A stretch of 64,000 bases of DNA, from NCBI GenBank assembly GCA_964494625.1, contig CAZBRT010000001.1:744001-808000 (forward strand), read 5' to 3'. The notes under the pieces were generated by a model that saw nothing but the letters and a program-made list of their open reading frames with translations, made no database searches and had not been told where the DNA came from. Numbering within the stretch: the stretch's first letter is position 1; every line of letters starts with the position of its first letter. Positions 17,209 to 24,885 of the stretch are shown here, piece by piece. The DNA comes from UBA2784 sp964494625 (lineage in GTDB: Bacteria; Pseudomonadota; Alphaproteobacteria; Micropepsales; Micropepsaceae). Both the position numbers and the translations under genes were made by a program.

Positions 17209-17470
17209 CGTCGAGCGCAGCGGCGCGGTTCAAGGCCTCACCTGAAACGCGTGCGGTGGACGAAACGCGACTTGCATAAAGCAGGGCGGCACGCACATCG
17301 TCAGCCTCAAGGAACGGAAACTGGCTGGCCAGTTCTGATTCCCCGCCGCCCGATGCAAACCAGCGGACAATCTGTTCGACCGAAATGCGCATGCCGCGCA
17401 CGCATGGCTTGCCGCCCAGAATTCCGGGGTCAACAATGATCCGCTCAAGCAATTCCTGATCGTTCGCCAT
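17192..17470 (-). CDS. DUF433 antitoxin-like protein
   Basis: A 92-residue protein from the ATG at 17470. The core IIVDPGILGGKPCVRGMRIS, followed by VEQIVRWFASG, is the DUF433 signature, a winged-helix fold related to antitoxins such as VapB45. It is encoded directly before the DUF5615 gene and overlaps it by 17 bp, as in type II modules, so it probably represses the pair and blocks the partner. An upstream reading to 17620 would cross the GST 3' remnant and is rejected. Confidence 0.82.
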   Translation of the reverse strand: MANDQELLERIIVDPGILGGKPCVRGMRISVEQIVRWFASGGGESELASQFPFLEADDVRAALLYASRVSSTARVSGEALNRAAALDDAAAR

Positions 17471-17507
17471 GGCAGAAGGATAACACTTCCTGCAGGACTC
17501 TCCCAGT

Positions 17508-17548
17508 CTATTTCGCCAAAGCGCGCTGGAAGGCGGGGCGGGCGGCGA
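17508..17548 (-). pseudogene. Displaced 3' end of a GST gene
   Basis: On the minus strand this 41-bp piece reads as the last GST codons (ARPAFQRALAK) followed by TAG. The 35 bases 17514-17548 are identical to 18333-18367 inside the real GST gene, and the stop codon is at the same spacing. Two bases between match and stop differ, so the last residue is K rather than R. No further GST sequence lies upstream. It is a leftover gene tail, most simply explained by insertion of the DNA between the two copies. Confidence 0.85.
17514..17548. repeat. 35-bp direct repeat, copy A
   Basis: Identical to 18333-18367 in the same orientation; copies start 819 bp apart. The two copies bracket the DUF4160/DUF2442-HTH pair. 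Similarity stops sharply on the inner side (CGACGG here, CGAGGC in copy B). Confidence 0.95.
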
Positions 17549-17585
17549 CGGTCGGCGCAGGTCAAGGAAGAGAAGTTTGCCCCGA

Positions 17586-18029
17586 TCAGGCGTCAAGCCC
17601 GCGTGTTGCCAAAGCGACAATCCGGGGCACCGGCTTCTTGCCGCTCTCGTAATAGGCGATCATGCGGCGGCTGATGCCAAGCGCCTCGGCTGCATCGTCC
17701 AGACTGAAAGACCGCTTCTTGCGCCAGTTGCGCAGCGCTTCTGACGACATGGTAAGGCCCGATTGCTCCATGCAGAGCCGCCACAGCGTATCGGCCGACA
17801 TGTCAATCCCGCAGTCCCATACGATATCCGTGCCAAGGTCTCCGACCTTCACGGCGGCAAATCGCCTGTCCGACTTGCGCAGCGGCGCATAGAAGGCAAG
17901 CTTGGCAATCACCCCTGAAACATCAGCGCGGATTTTCAGCCCATTATCCCAATGGATTTCAAGCTTCCGGCTGCGGGCCAAAGCATTGACGGCCTTGATT
18001 CTTGGAAGCGTCTTTCTGGGCATGGTCAT
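17586..18029 (-). CDS. DUF2442 domain fused to a helix-turn-helix
   Basis: A 147-residue protein. Residues ~20-85 form a DUF2442-type domain (KLEIHWDNGLKIRADVSGVI). Residues ~95-140 form a lambda-repressor-like HTH (LRNWRKKRSFSLDDAAEALG, then SRRMIAYYESGKKPVPR). DUF2442 proteins are commonly encoded beside DUF4160 proteins; the HTH suggests this one is the DNA-binding, antitoxin-like partner that represses the pair at the palindrome at 18276-18292. It overlaps the DUF4160 gene by 4 bp. Function as a toxin-antitoxin module is inferred. Confidence 0.82.
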   Translation of the reverse strand: MTMPRKTLPRIKAVNALARSRKLEIHWDNGLKIRADVSGVIAKLAFYAPLRKSDRRFAAVKVGDLGTDIVWDCGIDMSADTLWRLCMEQSGLTMSSEALRNWRKKRSFSLDDAAEALGISRRMIAYYESGKKPVPRIVALATRGLDA

Positions 18030-18259
18030 CCTCTCGCATTCAGTTCATTCCACCGGGCAGCAAGCATCTGCCGGTTTTTCCGCGCCCACGCGATGGCGGG
18101 TGCAATGGCACGCTGGGGCGCTTGCCCTGCAATAACCGCCAGGTCAGCGATCCGCACGATCACCTCAAATTCGGGCGAGGCGATATGAAAGTGTGGCGGC
18201 CTGTGGTCATCCGCATAGATGCGGATGGAAATCCGGCCGATCCTGTGAATGACAGGCAT
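18026..18259 (-). CDS. DUF4160 protein, toxin-like partner
   Basis: A 77-residue protein starting at the ATG at 18259. The line ISIRIYADDHRPPHFHI (residues ~9-25) is the hallmark of DUF4160, followed by a short helical end. It is the first gene of a two-gene unit with the DUF2442-HTH gene. The family's action is not established; by association with antitoxin-like partners it may be a toxin. A perfect 7-3-7 palindrome ends 17 bases before the start codon. A longer frame reading back to 18409 runs into the GST gene and is not used. Confidence 0.82.
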   Translation of the reverse strand: MPVIHRIGRISIRIYADDHRPPHFHIASPEFEVIVRIADLAVIAGQAPQRAIAPAIAWARKNRQMLAARWNELNARG

Positions 18260-18275
18260 GTGACCTCGCGGGGAC

Positions 18276-18292
18276 AGTGCAACTATTGCACT
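18276..18292. promoter_or_regulatory. Palindromic operator candidate before DUF4160
   Basis: AGTGCAA-CTA-TTGCACT is a perfect 7-bp inverted repeat with a 3-base centre, just upstream of the DUF4160 ATG. An adjoining CTATTG repeat extends it (CTATTGCACTATTG). A site like this is expected for self-repression by the HTH protein of the pair. Confidence 0.65.
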
Positions 18293-18326
18293 ATTGGCGG
18301 CCGCGGTCAACGCCCCGTGCAAATGC

Positions 18327-18947
18327 CTATCGCGCCAAAGCGCGCTGGAAGGCGGGGCGGGCGGCGAGGCGCTGATAGTAGGCAGAGATGGCCGGCGAAA
18401 ATTTCGCATCCAGCTTCAATGTCGTTGCAAGATGCAGCGCATAGCCGACCGTGATGTCGGCGGCCGTAAATCGCCCGGCGCACAGATATTCGCCTTCGGC
18501 CAGCGCCGCATCGATCGCACGCAGGCGGCCATGAAACCATTTGGCATAGTCTTCCGCGACCTGCGGCACGCGCCGTTCGGGCGGCTCCAGCTGCGTATAG
18601 CGCAGCACCAGCGTCTGCGGAAAAGTGAGCGTCGCATCCGACATGAACATGAAGTTGAGATAGCGGCCATAGTCGGCATCGCCCGGCTTCAGTACCAAAG
18701 GCGTGGGGCCATAGGTCTCGCCCAGATAATGGCAGATGGCTGACGACTCGGTCATGCGCACATTGCCGTCGATCATGTAAGGGATCGTGCCGAGCGGATT
18801 GATCGCCAGATAATCCTTCTGGAACACGCGCGGCGGGAAGGGCAGCACGGTCAGTTCATAGGGCAGGCCCATTTCCTCCAGCATCCACACGCAGCGCATC
18901 GAACGCGCGGCGGTGCAGTGCCAAAGCCGGATCGCGGGCTTTGTCAT
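18327..18947 (-). CDS. Glutathione S-transferase family protein
   Basis: A 206-residue cytosolic GST: thioredoxin-like N-terminal domain with an early CTAARSMRCVWMLEEMGLPY, the cis-proline region NPLGTIPYMI, TESSAICHYL for glutathione contact, and an all-helical C-terminal domain with RFTAADITVGYAL. It could conjugate or reduce electrophiles; substrate unknown. It is the last gene of a three-gene operon, overlapping the WD40 gene by 4 bp. Its final 35 coding bases form copy B of the direct repeat, so its 3' end may have been rebuilt by an insertion. Confidence 0.9.
   Translation of the reverse strand: MTKPAIRLWHCTAARSMRCVWMLEEMGLPYELTVLPFPPRVFQKDYLAINPLGTIPYMIDGNVRMTESSAICHYLGETYGPTPLVLKPGDADYGRYLNFMFMSDATLTFPQTLVLRYTQLEPPERRVPQVAEDYAKWFHGRLRAIDAALAEGEYLCAGRFTAADITVGYALHLATTLKLDAKFSPAISAYYQRLAARPAFQRALAR
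18333..18367. repeat. 35-bp direct repeat, copy B (inside GST 3' end)
   Basis: Same sequence and orientation as 17514-17548. It encodes the conserved GST C-terminal segment AARPAFQRALA. The stop TAG of GST lies 3 bases beyond it, at the same spacing as in copy A. Confidence 0.95.
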
Positions 18948-20023
18948 TTGCGTGATCCTTTCGGGCTTGCTTCGGCAAGCGGCAGGCCGAAATCAAAGAG
19001 GCCGGCCTCGCCATCCTCGCAGCCGAAAGCGAGGAACCGGCCGGAGGGATCCCACGCCAATGCGGACACGGGTGCGTTGCCGGCCGGCTTGGTGCCGGTA
19101 AAGCGGTCATCACCCAGCCGCATCAGAAAGATCATGCCATCCTCATAACCGGCTGCCAGAAAATCGCGCGCGGGATGGGCGGCAACGGCTGTTACCAATG
19201 TTCCTTCCGGCCCCGCCTGCAAGGCGTTGCGGCCCATCGGGCCCTTGCCGTCAAAGGGCCAGACGACAAGCTGGTCGGCACCGGCGGTCGCCAGGAACTT
19301 TCCCTTGGGCGTCCACGCCATGGCGCGGATGCGCGAGGGATAGCCTGCCATGCGCATATTGGTGCGATCCGACAGGCGAAAGCCATGCAGCGCGTTTTCC
19401 TGCATGGCAGTGACGATGTAATCGCCATTGGGTGACCAGGTGATGCCGGTATGGCTTCCCTTCCAGTCGATGATTGAAGGTTTCTGCTCCGCGCTTTGCG
19501 TCCACCACAGGCTGATGGCGTTGTAATGCGCTGCGGCCACGCGCTTGCCCTTGGGATCAAAGGCGACACCACCGATGGACGATGCGTGCGCAAAGCGGCG
19601 GGTCGCGGTGAAGTCACCACCGGGCGCGATCACCAATGTCTTGCCGCTGGCATAGGCGATGGCGCCCGATGCGCTGCTTGCCGCCACATGATCGATCCAG
19701 CGGTTCTTCTCGACGGCAAGCTCGGAGACACTTCCGTCAGGCATCGTGTGGACGAGGCGGCCATCATCACCGCCGGTAAGAAAGCCGCCGCGCGGATGGG
19801 CGCAGAGGGCCAGGATGGCGCCTGCGTGTGCCTTTATCTCCTGAGGTGCGGCTTTTTCGGCTGCGGTGAGGCGCAGCGTGCCATCGCCCAGCGCCCAGGC
19901 AAGCGCGCCGGTGCCGTCAAAGCAGAGGCCGGTTACGAAGGCGTCGAAGGCAAAGATCTTGCCGCCGCTGTCGGCTGGCTTGTCTGCCACATTTTCGGCC
20001 ATTTCTTTTGGCGTCGTCGTCAT
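18944..20023 (-). CDS. WD40-repeat protein
   Basis: A 359-residue protein made mostly of WD40 blades: successive segments end in patterns such as GALAWALGDGTLRL, AILALCAHPRGGFLTGGDDG, GVAFDPKGKRVAAAHYNAIS, GITWSPNGDYIVTAMQ, AMAWTPKGKFLATAGADQLV and ALAWDPSGRFLAFGCEDGEA, enough for a seven-blade propeller. It has no signal peptide. Such proteins are scaffolds; the partner is unknown. It overlaps the GST gene by 4 bp and follows the small SRPBCC-like gene by 13 bp. Confidence 0.9.
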   Translation of the reverse strand: MTTTPKEMAENVADKPADSGGKIFAFDAFVTGLCFDGTGALAWALGDGTLRLTAAEKAAPQEIKAHAGAILALCAHPRGGFLTGGDDGRLVHTMPDGSVSELAVEKNRWIDHVAASSASGAIAYASGKTLVIAPGGDFTATRRFAHASSIGGVAFDPKGKRVAAAHYNAISLWWTQSAEQKPSIIDWKGSHTGITWSPNGDYIVTAMQENALHGFRLSDRTNMRMAGYPSRIRAMAWTPKGKFLATAGADQLVVWPFDGKGPMGRNALQAGPEGTLVTAVAAHPARDFLAAGYEDGMIFLMRLGDDRFTGTKPAGNAPVSALAWDPSGRFLAFGCEDGEAGLFDFGLPLAEASPKGSRK

Positions 20024-20036
20024 CCGATGCGCGCAG

Positions 20037-20453
20037 TCAGGCGGCTTCCGCGATCTTCTTGACGGCTTCGGTGAAGGCGTTGTGCGCGCGCGTCACCAGC
20101 GGACCCTTCTGGATGAAGCGGCTGGTGAAGCCGATCTTGATTTCGCTGCCGCCGCCTTGTGCTGAAATGTGGATCGGCATGAAGAAGCCCCAGCCGGCCC
20201 AAAAGCTGGGCTTGTGGGTCAGGACCATGCGCTTCATCACGTCGTCGGTCGAATCCACTTCCGCCTTGCCGTCGCCTTTGGCCGCAAGGATCGCGCGATA
20301 GACGGTGTCAGGCGCTGCCCGCACGGTGAGGGTGGAGACGCGGGCGGGCATTTTGGAAAGCCACTCCGTGCCCTTGCGCCGTGCTGCGATGAAAAAGCCG
20401 ATAATGGCCAATGTCAGGCCGACAATGAGACCAATGATTGCGCCTTCAAGCAT
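20037..20453 (-). CDS. Single-pass membrane protein, SRPBCC-like domain
   Basis: A 138-residue protein with an N-terminal membrane helix (residues ~3-23, EGAIIGLIVGLTLAIIGFFI) and a cytosolic or periplasmic domain whose opening RVSTLTVRAAPDTVYRAILA and ending with a long helix suggest a small START/SRPBCC fold. The match is by pattern only. It heads the operon with the WD40 and GST genes. The 440 bp upstream hold two intergenic repeats. Confidence 0.6.
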   Translation of the reverse strand: MLEGAIIGLIVGLTLAIIGFFIAARRKGTEWLSKMPARVSTLTVRAAPDTVYRAILAAKGDGKAEVDSTDDVMKRMVLTHKPSFWAGWGFFMPIHISAQGGGSEIKIGFTSRFIQKGPLVTRAHNAFTEAVKKIAEAA

Positions 20454-20544
20454 GTGTTCTCCCCCGCCTCTGCTTCATCGCTTACCCCTTATAGATCAAG
20501 GGAGGCAAAAATGTGAGGCGATTGTTGCATCGGTATCGTGCGCG

Positions 20545-20627
20545 CTTCGACGAAGGCTCAGCGTGAGGGAATCGGTTGATGGCATCAACGCAATCCGAAT
20601 ACCTCTTCATGGTGAGTGTTCATCGAA
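20545..20627. repeat. REP-like imperfect inverted repeat, copy 2
   Basis: CTTCGACGAAGGCTCAGCGTGAGGG (from 20545) is near-identical to the left arm at 10405. The right part CCTCTTCATGGTGAGTGTTC...CGAA is an imperfect reverse complement, as in copy 1. It lies in the 440-bp gap between the SRPBCC-like and CobW genes. Confidence 0.7.
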
Positions 20628-20655
20628 CCACGCAGAGCGTTGGTGCAAGGACAGA

Positions 20656-20805
20656 TTCCCTCGCCCCGCGCTTCTTGCGGGGAGAGGGTCAGGGTGAGGG
20701 GCCTTGTGGTGCATTGCCGCTACAACGCCCCCTCACGGAATTTGCTGAACCGCAAATTCCTCTTGCGCTCCGCTCACCCCGTTGTAGCCGGGGAGAGCGA
20801 AAGAG
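20656..20805. repeat. Intergenic repeat with paired hairpins, copy 1
   Basis: Begins TTCCCTCGCCCCGC, then GGGGAGAGGGTCAGGGTGAG, then CCCCTCACGGAATTTGCTG, GCAAATTCCT and a closing GGGGAGAGCGAA. The same order of blocks is seen at 51369-51488. It contains two internal hairpins, and together with the adjacent REP-like copy fills most of the 440-bp gap. Confidence 0.75.
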
Positions 20806-20892
20806 AGTGCGGCAATTCAGCTGACCTGATGAGGGTGTTAGTGCCATGCAAAAATGGTGGACACAAGAAGGGCGGGCAGCAGACCCCATGGG

Positions 20893-21864
20893 TCACGCCG
20901 CAATGCAGCTTTCAAAGCCGCGCTTCAGCGCTGCCTCGTCCAGGTTGCGGCCGATGAAAACCATGCGGCTCCAGCGCTTGTCGCCCGGCATCCAGGGGCC
21001 GGTCAGTTCGCCATCCATGATCATGTGGACGCCCTGGAAAACAAAGCGGCGGGTCTCACCCTTGATATCGAAGATGCCTTTGGAACGCAGGATGGACGCG
21101 CCCTTTTCCTGAAGCGTATTGCGCAGCCAGTTGACAAGCTTGTCGCCATCCATCGGCGTGCGGGCCTCGAACGAGAACGACATGATGTCGTCGTCGTGAT
21201 CGTGCTCGTGACCCTTTTCAAGAAACTCGGGTTCGATCGAAAGAATTCGGTCGAGTGAGAACGCACCGCGGCCCAGGATGCGGTCAAGCGCAATCCCGGA
21301 GTTTTGGGTCTCGTGGATCTCGGCCAAGGGATTGATGCGGCGGATCTCGCGCCGCACGTCGGCAAGGTCGTCGCGCGAAACAAGATCGGTCTTGTTGAGA
21401 AGGATCACGTCGGCAAAGGCGACCTGGCTTTCAGCCTCGTGGCTGTCCTTGAGGCGGGCGCGCACGTTCAGCGCATCAACGACGGTCACAACCGCATCCA
21501 GGCGGGCGCGGGCGCGTACTTCCTCGTCAACGAAGAATGTCTGGGCGACGGGCGCAGGATCGGCAAGGCCGGTTGTCTCGACCAGGATGGCGTCGAACTT
21601 TTCCTTGCGCTTCATAAGGCCCGCGATGATGCGGATGAGGTCGCCGCGCACGGTGCAGCAGATGCAGCCATTGTTCATCTCGAAGACTTCTTCATCCACG
21701 CCCACAACCAGATCGTTGTCGATGCCGATCTCGCCGAACTCGTTCACGATGACCGCGTATTTGCGGCCATGCTGTTCCGTCAGTATGCGGTTCAGAAGGG
21801 TGGTCTTGCCCGCGCCGAGATAGCCGGTCAGGACCGTTACGGGTGTTTGTTCCATGGCCTGCAT
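20893..21864 (-). CDS. CobW/COG0523 family GTPase (zinc-linked)
   Basis: A 323-residue P-loop GTPase: Walker A GYLGAGKTTLLNRI, the metal-binding CxCC motif in NNGCICCTVRGDLI, NKTDL for guanine recognition, and a C-terminal CobW domain (ILRSKGIFDIKGETRRFVFQ). A short His/Asp stretch (HEHDHDDD) lies between the domains. COG0523 proteins in Zur regulons deliver zinc to client proteins under starvation. Its place at the end of the znu operon, 26 bp after the permease gene, supports that role. A second start nine bases in (21855) is possible. Confidence 0.9.
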   Translation of the reverse strand: MQAMEQTPVTVLTGYLGAGKTTLLNRILTEQHGRKYAVIVNEFGEIGIDNDLVVGVDEEVFEMNNGCICCTVRGDLIRIIAGLMKRKEKFDAILVETTGLADPAPVAQTFFVDEEVRARARLDAVVTVVDALNVRARLKDSHEAESQVAFADVILLNKTDLVSRDDLADVRREIRRINPLAEIHETQNSGIALDRILGRGAFSLDRILSIEPEFLEKGHEHDHDDDIMSFSFEARTPMDGDKLVNWLRNTLQEKGASILRSKGIFDIKGETRRFVFQGVHMIMDGELTGPWMPGDKRWSRMVFIGRNLDEAALKRGFESCIAA

Positions 21865-21889
21865 TCCGGAGAGGGCGGGACTTGCGCCC

Positions 21890-23035
21890 TCAAGTGGCGC
21901 TTGCAGCCTTGCGCGTCAAGGGCCGGAGGATGGCGCGGCGGACCGGCTTGATCGCGGCTGACGCCAGAATGATGAGCGATCCCCACATCATCGACGATGA
22001 GATCCAGGAATGACTTGACTCATCTGCTCCGAGACCCACCTGAGGCAGAACGGCCTGGGGGATCATGGCAATGAATGGCCATGCCGCATCCACAAGCATG
22101 CCGCCAATAAAGGCGGTCGCAGCAATCGTGCCGGTATAGATCCACATCACGCGCGCGCCCATTTCGCGGCGCACGGCACCCATGGTTGCGATGTTGGTGG
22201 ACGGGCCTGCCAGCAGGAACGCCAGCACCACGCCCGGCGATGCGCCGGCAAAAAGCATGGCGGCGCCCATCGGAATGGAACCCGATGCGCAAACATAGAG
22301 CGGGATGGAGACTACGAGTGCGGCGAGAATGGCGATGGGGCCACTGCCCAGCGAGCCGAGAAAGTTCTCCGGAAGCAAGGCGGTGATGACACCAGCGGCC
22401 AACAGGCCGATCACAATCCACATGGCGATGTCGTCAACCACGTCGGAGAATGCATAAACAAAGCCCTCGCGGATGCGTTCGCGCGCAGGCGTCATCTCTG
22501 CGTGCGCGTGTGTGTGGTGATGCGCGTGACCATCATCGTGACCATGATCATCGCCATGATCGTGATCACAGCAGGCTTCGTCATGATCTTTTGTTGCGGC
22601 GGGTGCGGGTGGTGCTGCACCCGCAAAGCGGTCCACCAGCACGCCCGTTGTGACGGCCGCAGTTATCGCCATGACGGGCCGGATGATGGCCAGGGCTGGT
22701 CCCAACATGCCCCATGAGACAAAAACCGACTCCGGATTGGTTTCCGGCACCGAGACCATGAAGGAAGTGGTTGCGCCTTTTGATGCGCCACCACGATGCA
22801 GCGCAAAGGCGGCTGGCAGCACGCCGCAGGAGCACATCGGCAAAGGCGCGCCGAACAGGGCGGCCCGCCAGGCCGAGCGGAAGCCGGGTTCGCCCAGGGC
22901 TGTAGCGACGCGCTCGGGATTGACGAAGGCTTTGAAGAGGGCAGTGGCAATCAGGCCAGCCAGAATCCAGGGTGCCGCCTCAAGCGCCAGCGCGAGGGTC
23001 TGTTGCAATACGGCGCCAATGGCATCCAGCATCAA
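21890..23035 (-). CDS. SO_0444/DUF318-type metal permease
   Basis: A 381-residue inner-membrane protein with two blocks of four or five helices. The Cys motif FGAPLPMCSCGVLPAAFAL and the repeat-like PLYVCASGSIPMGAAMLFAG are the signature of the permease family that includes ArsP and the SO_0444 Cu/Zn exporters. The middle cytosolic loop (about residues 148-180) is very rich in His, Asp and Cys (EACCDHDHGDDHGHDDG), clearly a metal-binding region. It is nine bases downstream of znuA. An exporter-like protein in an import operon is unusual; direction of transport is not known from sequence. Confidence 0.85.
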   Translation of the reverse strand: MMLDAIGAVLQQTLALALEAAPWILAGLIATALFKAFVNPERVATALGEPGFRSAWRAALFGAPLPMCSCGVLPAAFALHRGGASKGATTSFMVSVPETNPESVFVSWGMLGPALAIIRPVMAITAAVTTGVLVDRFAGAAPPAPAATKDHDEACCDHDHGDDHGHDDGHAHHHTHAHAEMTPARERIREGFVYAFSDVVDDIAMWIVIGLLAAGVITALLPENFLGSLGSGPIAILAALVVSIPLYVCASGSIPMGAAMLFAGASPGVVLAFLLAGPSTNIATMGAVRREMGARVMWIYTGTIAATAFIGGMLVDAAWPFIAMIPQAVLPQVGLGADESSHSWISSSMMWGSLIILASAAIKPVRRAILRPLTRKAASAT

Positions 23036-23043
23036 TCACCACA

Positions 23044-24009
23044 TCAGTTTGGAACGCCGCGCATGGCGGTGACGAGAGCATCCACATTATGCGCGAACAT
23101 GGCCAGATATGATGTAGCGGTCCCATCCGGTCCCGACAGGGAATCCGAATAGAGCGTGCCGCCGATGGCGATGCCGGTCTCCTCGGCGATTCCGGTGATC
23201 AGGCGGTTGTCTGACAGATTCTCAATGAAGATCGCCGTAATGCCCTTATTGCGGATGACATCGATCAGGCGGGCAATGGCTTTGGGATCGGGCTCAGCAT
23301 CGGTGGAAATGCCGACGGCCGCGTAAAAAGTGACGCCATAGGCATCTTCGAAGTAACCAAATGCATCATGGCTGGCGATGATTTTGCGGCGCTCTTCGGG
23401 AATTGAGGCGATGGCTTCGCGCGCATGGCGGTCACACGCCTCGATCTGGGCGATCAGGGCTGCAGCGCGGGCCTTGTAGTCTTCGATGTTCGCCGGATCG
23501 GCATCGACAAGCGCCTTGGCAATGTTGCCGACATAGATTTTCGCGTTCGCGAGGTCTTGCCATGCGTGCGGGTCCATGCCGCCGTGATCGTGGCCCTCAT
23601 GCGCGTCGTGATCGGCGTGATCTTCGACTTCTTCTTCAGTGCTGCGGGCAGTGATGCCGTCACTGGCCGTGACCATGATACCCTTGAAGTCAGTCGCTTC
23701 GCTCATCCGCTCCAGCCAGCCCTCAAACCCAAGCCCGTTGACGACAAGGACATCCGCGTCAGCGATGAAAGCCGCATCGGCTGGCGAAGGGCGATAGACA
23801 TGCGCGTCGGCGTCAGGGCCGACCAGCACGCGCAAATCGATGTCGTCGCCGCCAACCTCTGCAACCAGATCGCCAAGGATCGAGAAAGTCGCAACGACCT
23901 TTGTCCGGGCCCCATCCTCGGCGCTTGCTGCACTCATGGGCAGGAAGACCGAAAGGGCCATGGCCGACATGAGCGCGCAGCGGGTCAGCATGGGCTTCAA
24001 CTTTTTCAT
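23044..24009 (-). CDS. znuA: Zinc ABC transporter substrate-binding protein
   Basis: A 321-residue periplasmic cluster A-I binding protein with a signal peptide (MLTRCALMSAMALSVFLPMS, then AASAE). Metal ligands are at DADAHVYRPSPADA and the late histidines (MDPHAWQDLANAKI; IIASHDAFGYF). A loop of His, Asp and Glu (EDHADHDAHEGHDHGGMDPH) before the third ligand marks zinc rather than manganese specificity. It follows znuB by 3 bp and precedes the permease gene in a tight operon. Confidence 0.94.
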   Translation of the reverse strand: MKKLKPMLTRCALMSAMALSVFLPMSAASAEDGARTKVVATFSILGDLVAEVGGDDIDLRVLVGPDADAHVYRPSPADAAFIADADVLVVNGLGFEGWLERMSEATDFKGIMVTASDGITARSTEEEVEDHADHDAHEGHDHGGMDPHAWQDLANAKIYVGNIAKALVDADPANIEDYKARAAALIAQIEACDRHAREAIASIPEERRKIIASHDAFGYFEDAYGVTFYAAVGISTDAEPDPKAIARLIDVIRNKGITAIFIENLSDNRLITGIAEETGIAIGGTLYSDSLSGPDGTATSYLAMFAHNVDALVTAMRGVPN

Positions 24010-24012
24010 TGG

Positions 24013-24885
24013 TCAGGATTGAAGATGGGGTCGGCGGATCATTCCGGGAAAAATCCCGCCATAGGGCCCGGCGAAAATCGAAACCGTGTAGATCAAGCCG
24101 AGCGTCAGGGTGATCGCCGGGCCTGACGGCACGGCGGCATGCCATGACACAAGAAGCCCCACGACGCTGCTTGCGATCGCCAGAAGAATGGCCAGGGCCA
24201 GCTGTGCGCCCAGCGATTCAGACCAGAAGCGCGCGGCCGACGGCGCCAGCACCATCATGGCAACCGCCATCAAGGTGCCGAGCGCGTGGAACCCCGCCAC
24301 AAAATTAAGGACGACAAGGCAGAGGAAGACGAAGTGCACAAAGCGGCCGCTGCCGCCCATGTGACGCAGGAAGCCCGGGTCAAGGCATTCGCCAACGAGC
24401 GGACGGAAGACCAGCGCCAGCACAACCAGTGTCAAGGACGCCGATCCGGCCATCAGGAACAGCGCGTCGTCGTTGACGGCGAGCACACTGCCGAAAAGCA
24501 GATGCAGCAGGTCAACGTTTGATCCCTCGAGCGAGACGATCAGGACGCCGACAGAAAGCGAGATGAGATAGAAGGAAGCAAGGCTCGCGTCCTCACGCAA
24601 GGGTGTCGCGCGCGCCACAAGGCCAGAGGCGATGGCCACTACAAGCCCCGCGATGAGGCCGCCCAGCGTCATTGCAAAAAGCGAGAAGCCGGCAATCAGA
24701 TAGCCGATGGCCGCGCCGGGCAGGATCGCATGCGCCATGGCGTCACCCATCAGGCTCATGCGGCGGATGACAAGGAACACGCCGACCGCAGCCGATCCGA
24801 CCGCAAGGGCGATGGTGCCGACCAGCGCCCGCTGCATGAAGGCATAATCGGCAAAGGGGGCAATGAGGATGTCGTAAAGGTTCAT
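24013..24885 (-). CDS. znuB: Zinc ABC transporter permease
   Basis: A 290-residue inner-membrane protein of the ABC-3 (ZnuB/MntB) type with about eight membrane segments. Recognisable are the opening helix, VFLVIRRMSLMGDAMAHAILPG (about residues 36-57), the usual ABC-3 coupling region, and a long run of helices ending SIFAGPYGGIF. It overlaps znuC by 4 bp and forms the channel of the importer with ZnuA and ZnuC. Confidence 0.93.
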   Translation of the reverse strand: MNLYDILIAPFADYAFMQRALVGTIALAVGSAAVGVFLVIRRMSLMGDAMAHAILPGAAIGYLIAGFSLFAMTLGGLIAGLVVAIASGLVARATPLREDASLASFYLISLSVGVLIVSLEGSNVDLLHLLFGSVLAVNDDALFLMAGSASLTLVVLALVFRPLVGECLDPGFLRHMGGSGRFVHFVFLCLVVLNFVAGFHALGTLMAVAMMVLAPSAARFWSESLGAQLALAILLAIASSVVGLLVSWHAAVPSGPAITLTLGLIYTVSIFAGPYGGIFPGMIRRPHLQS

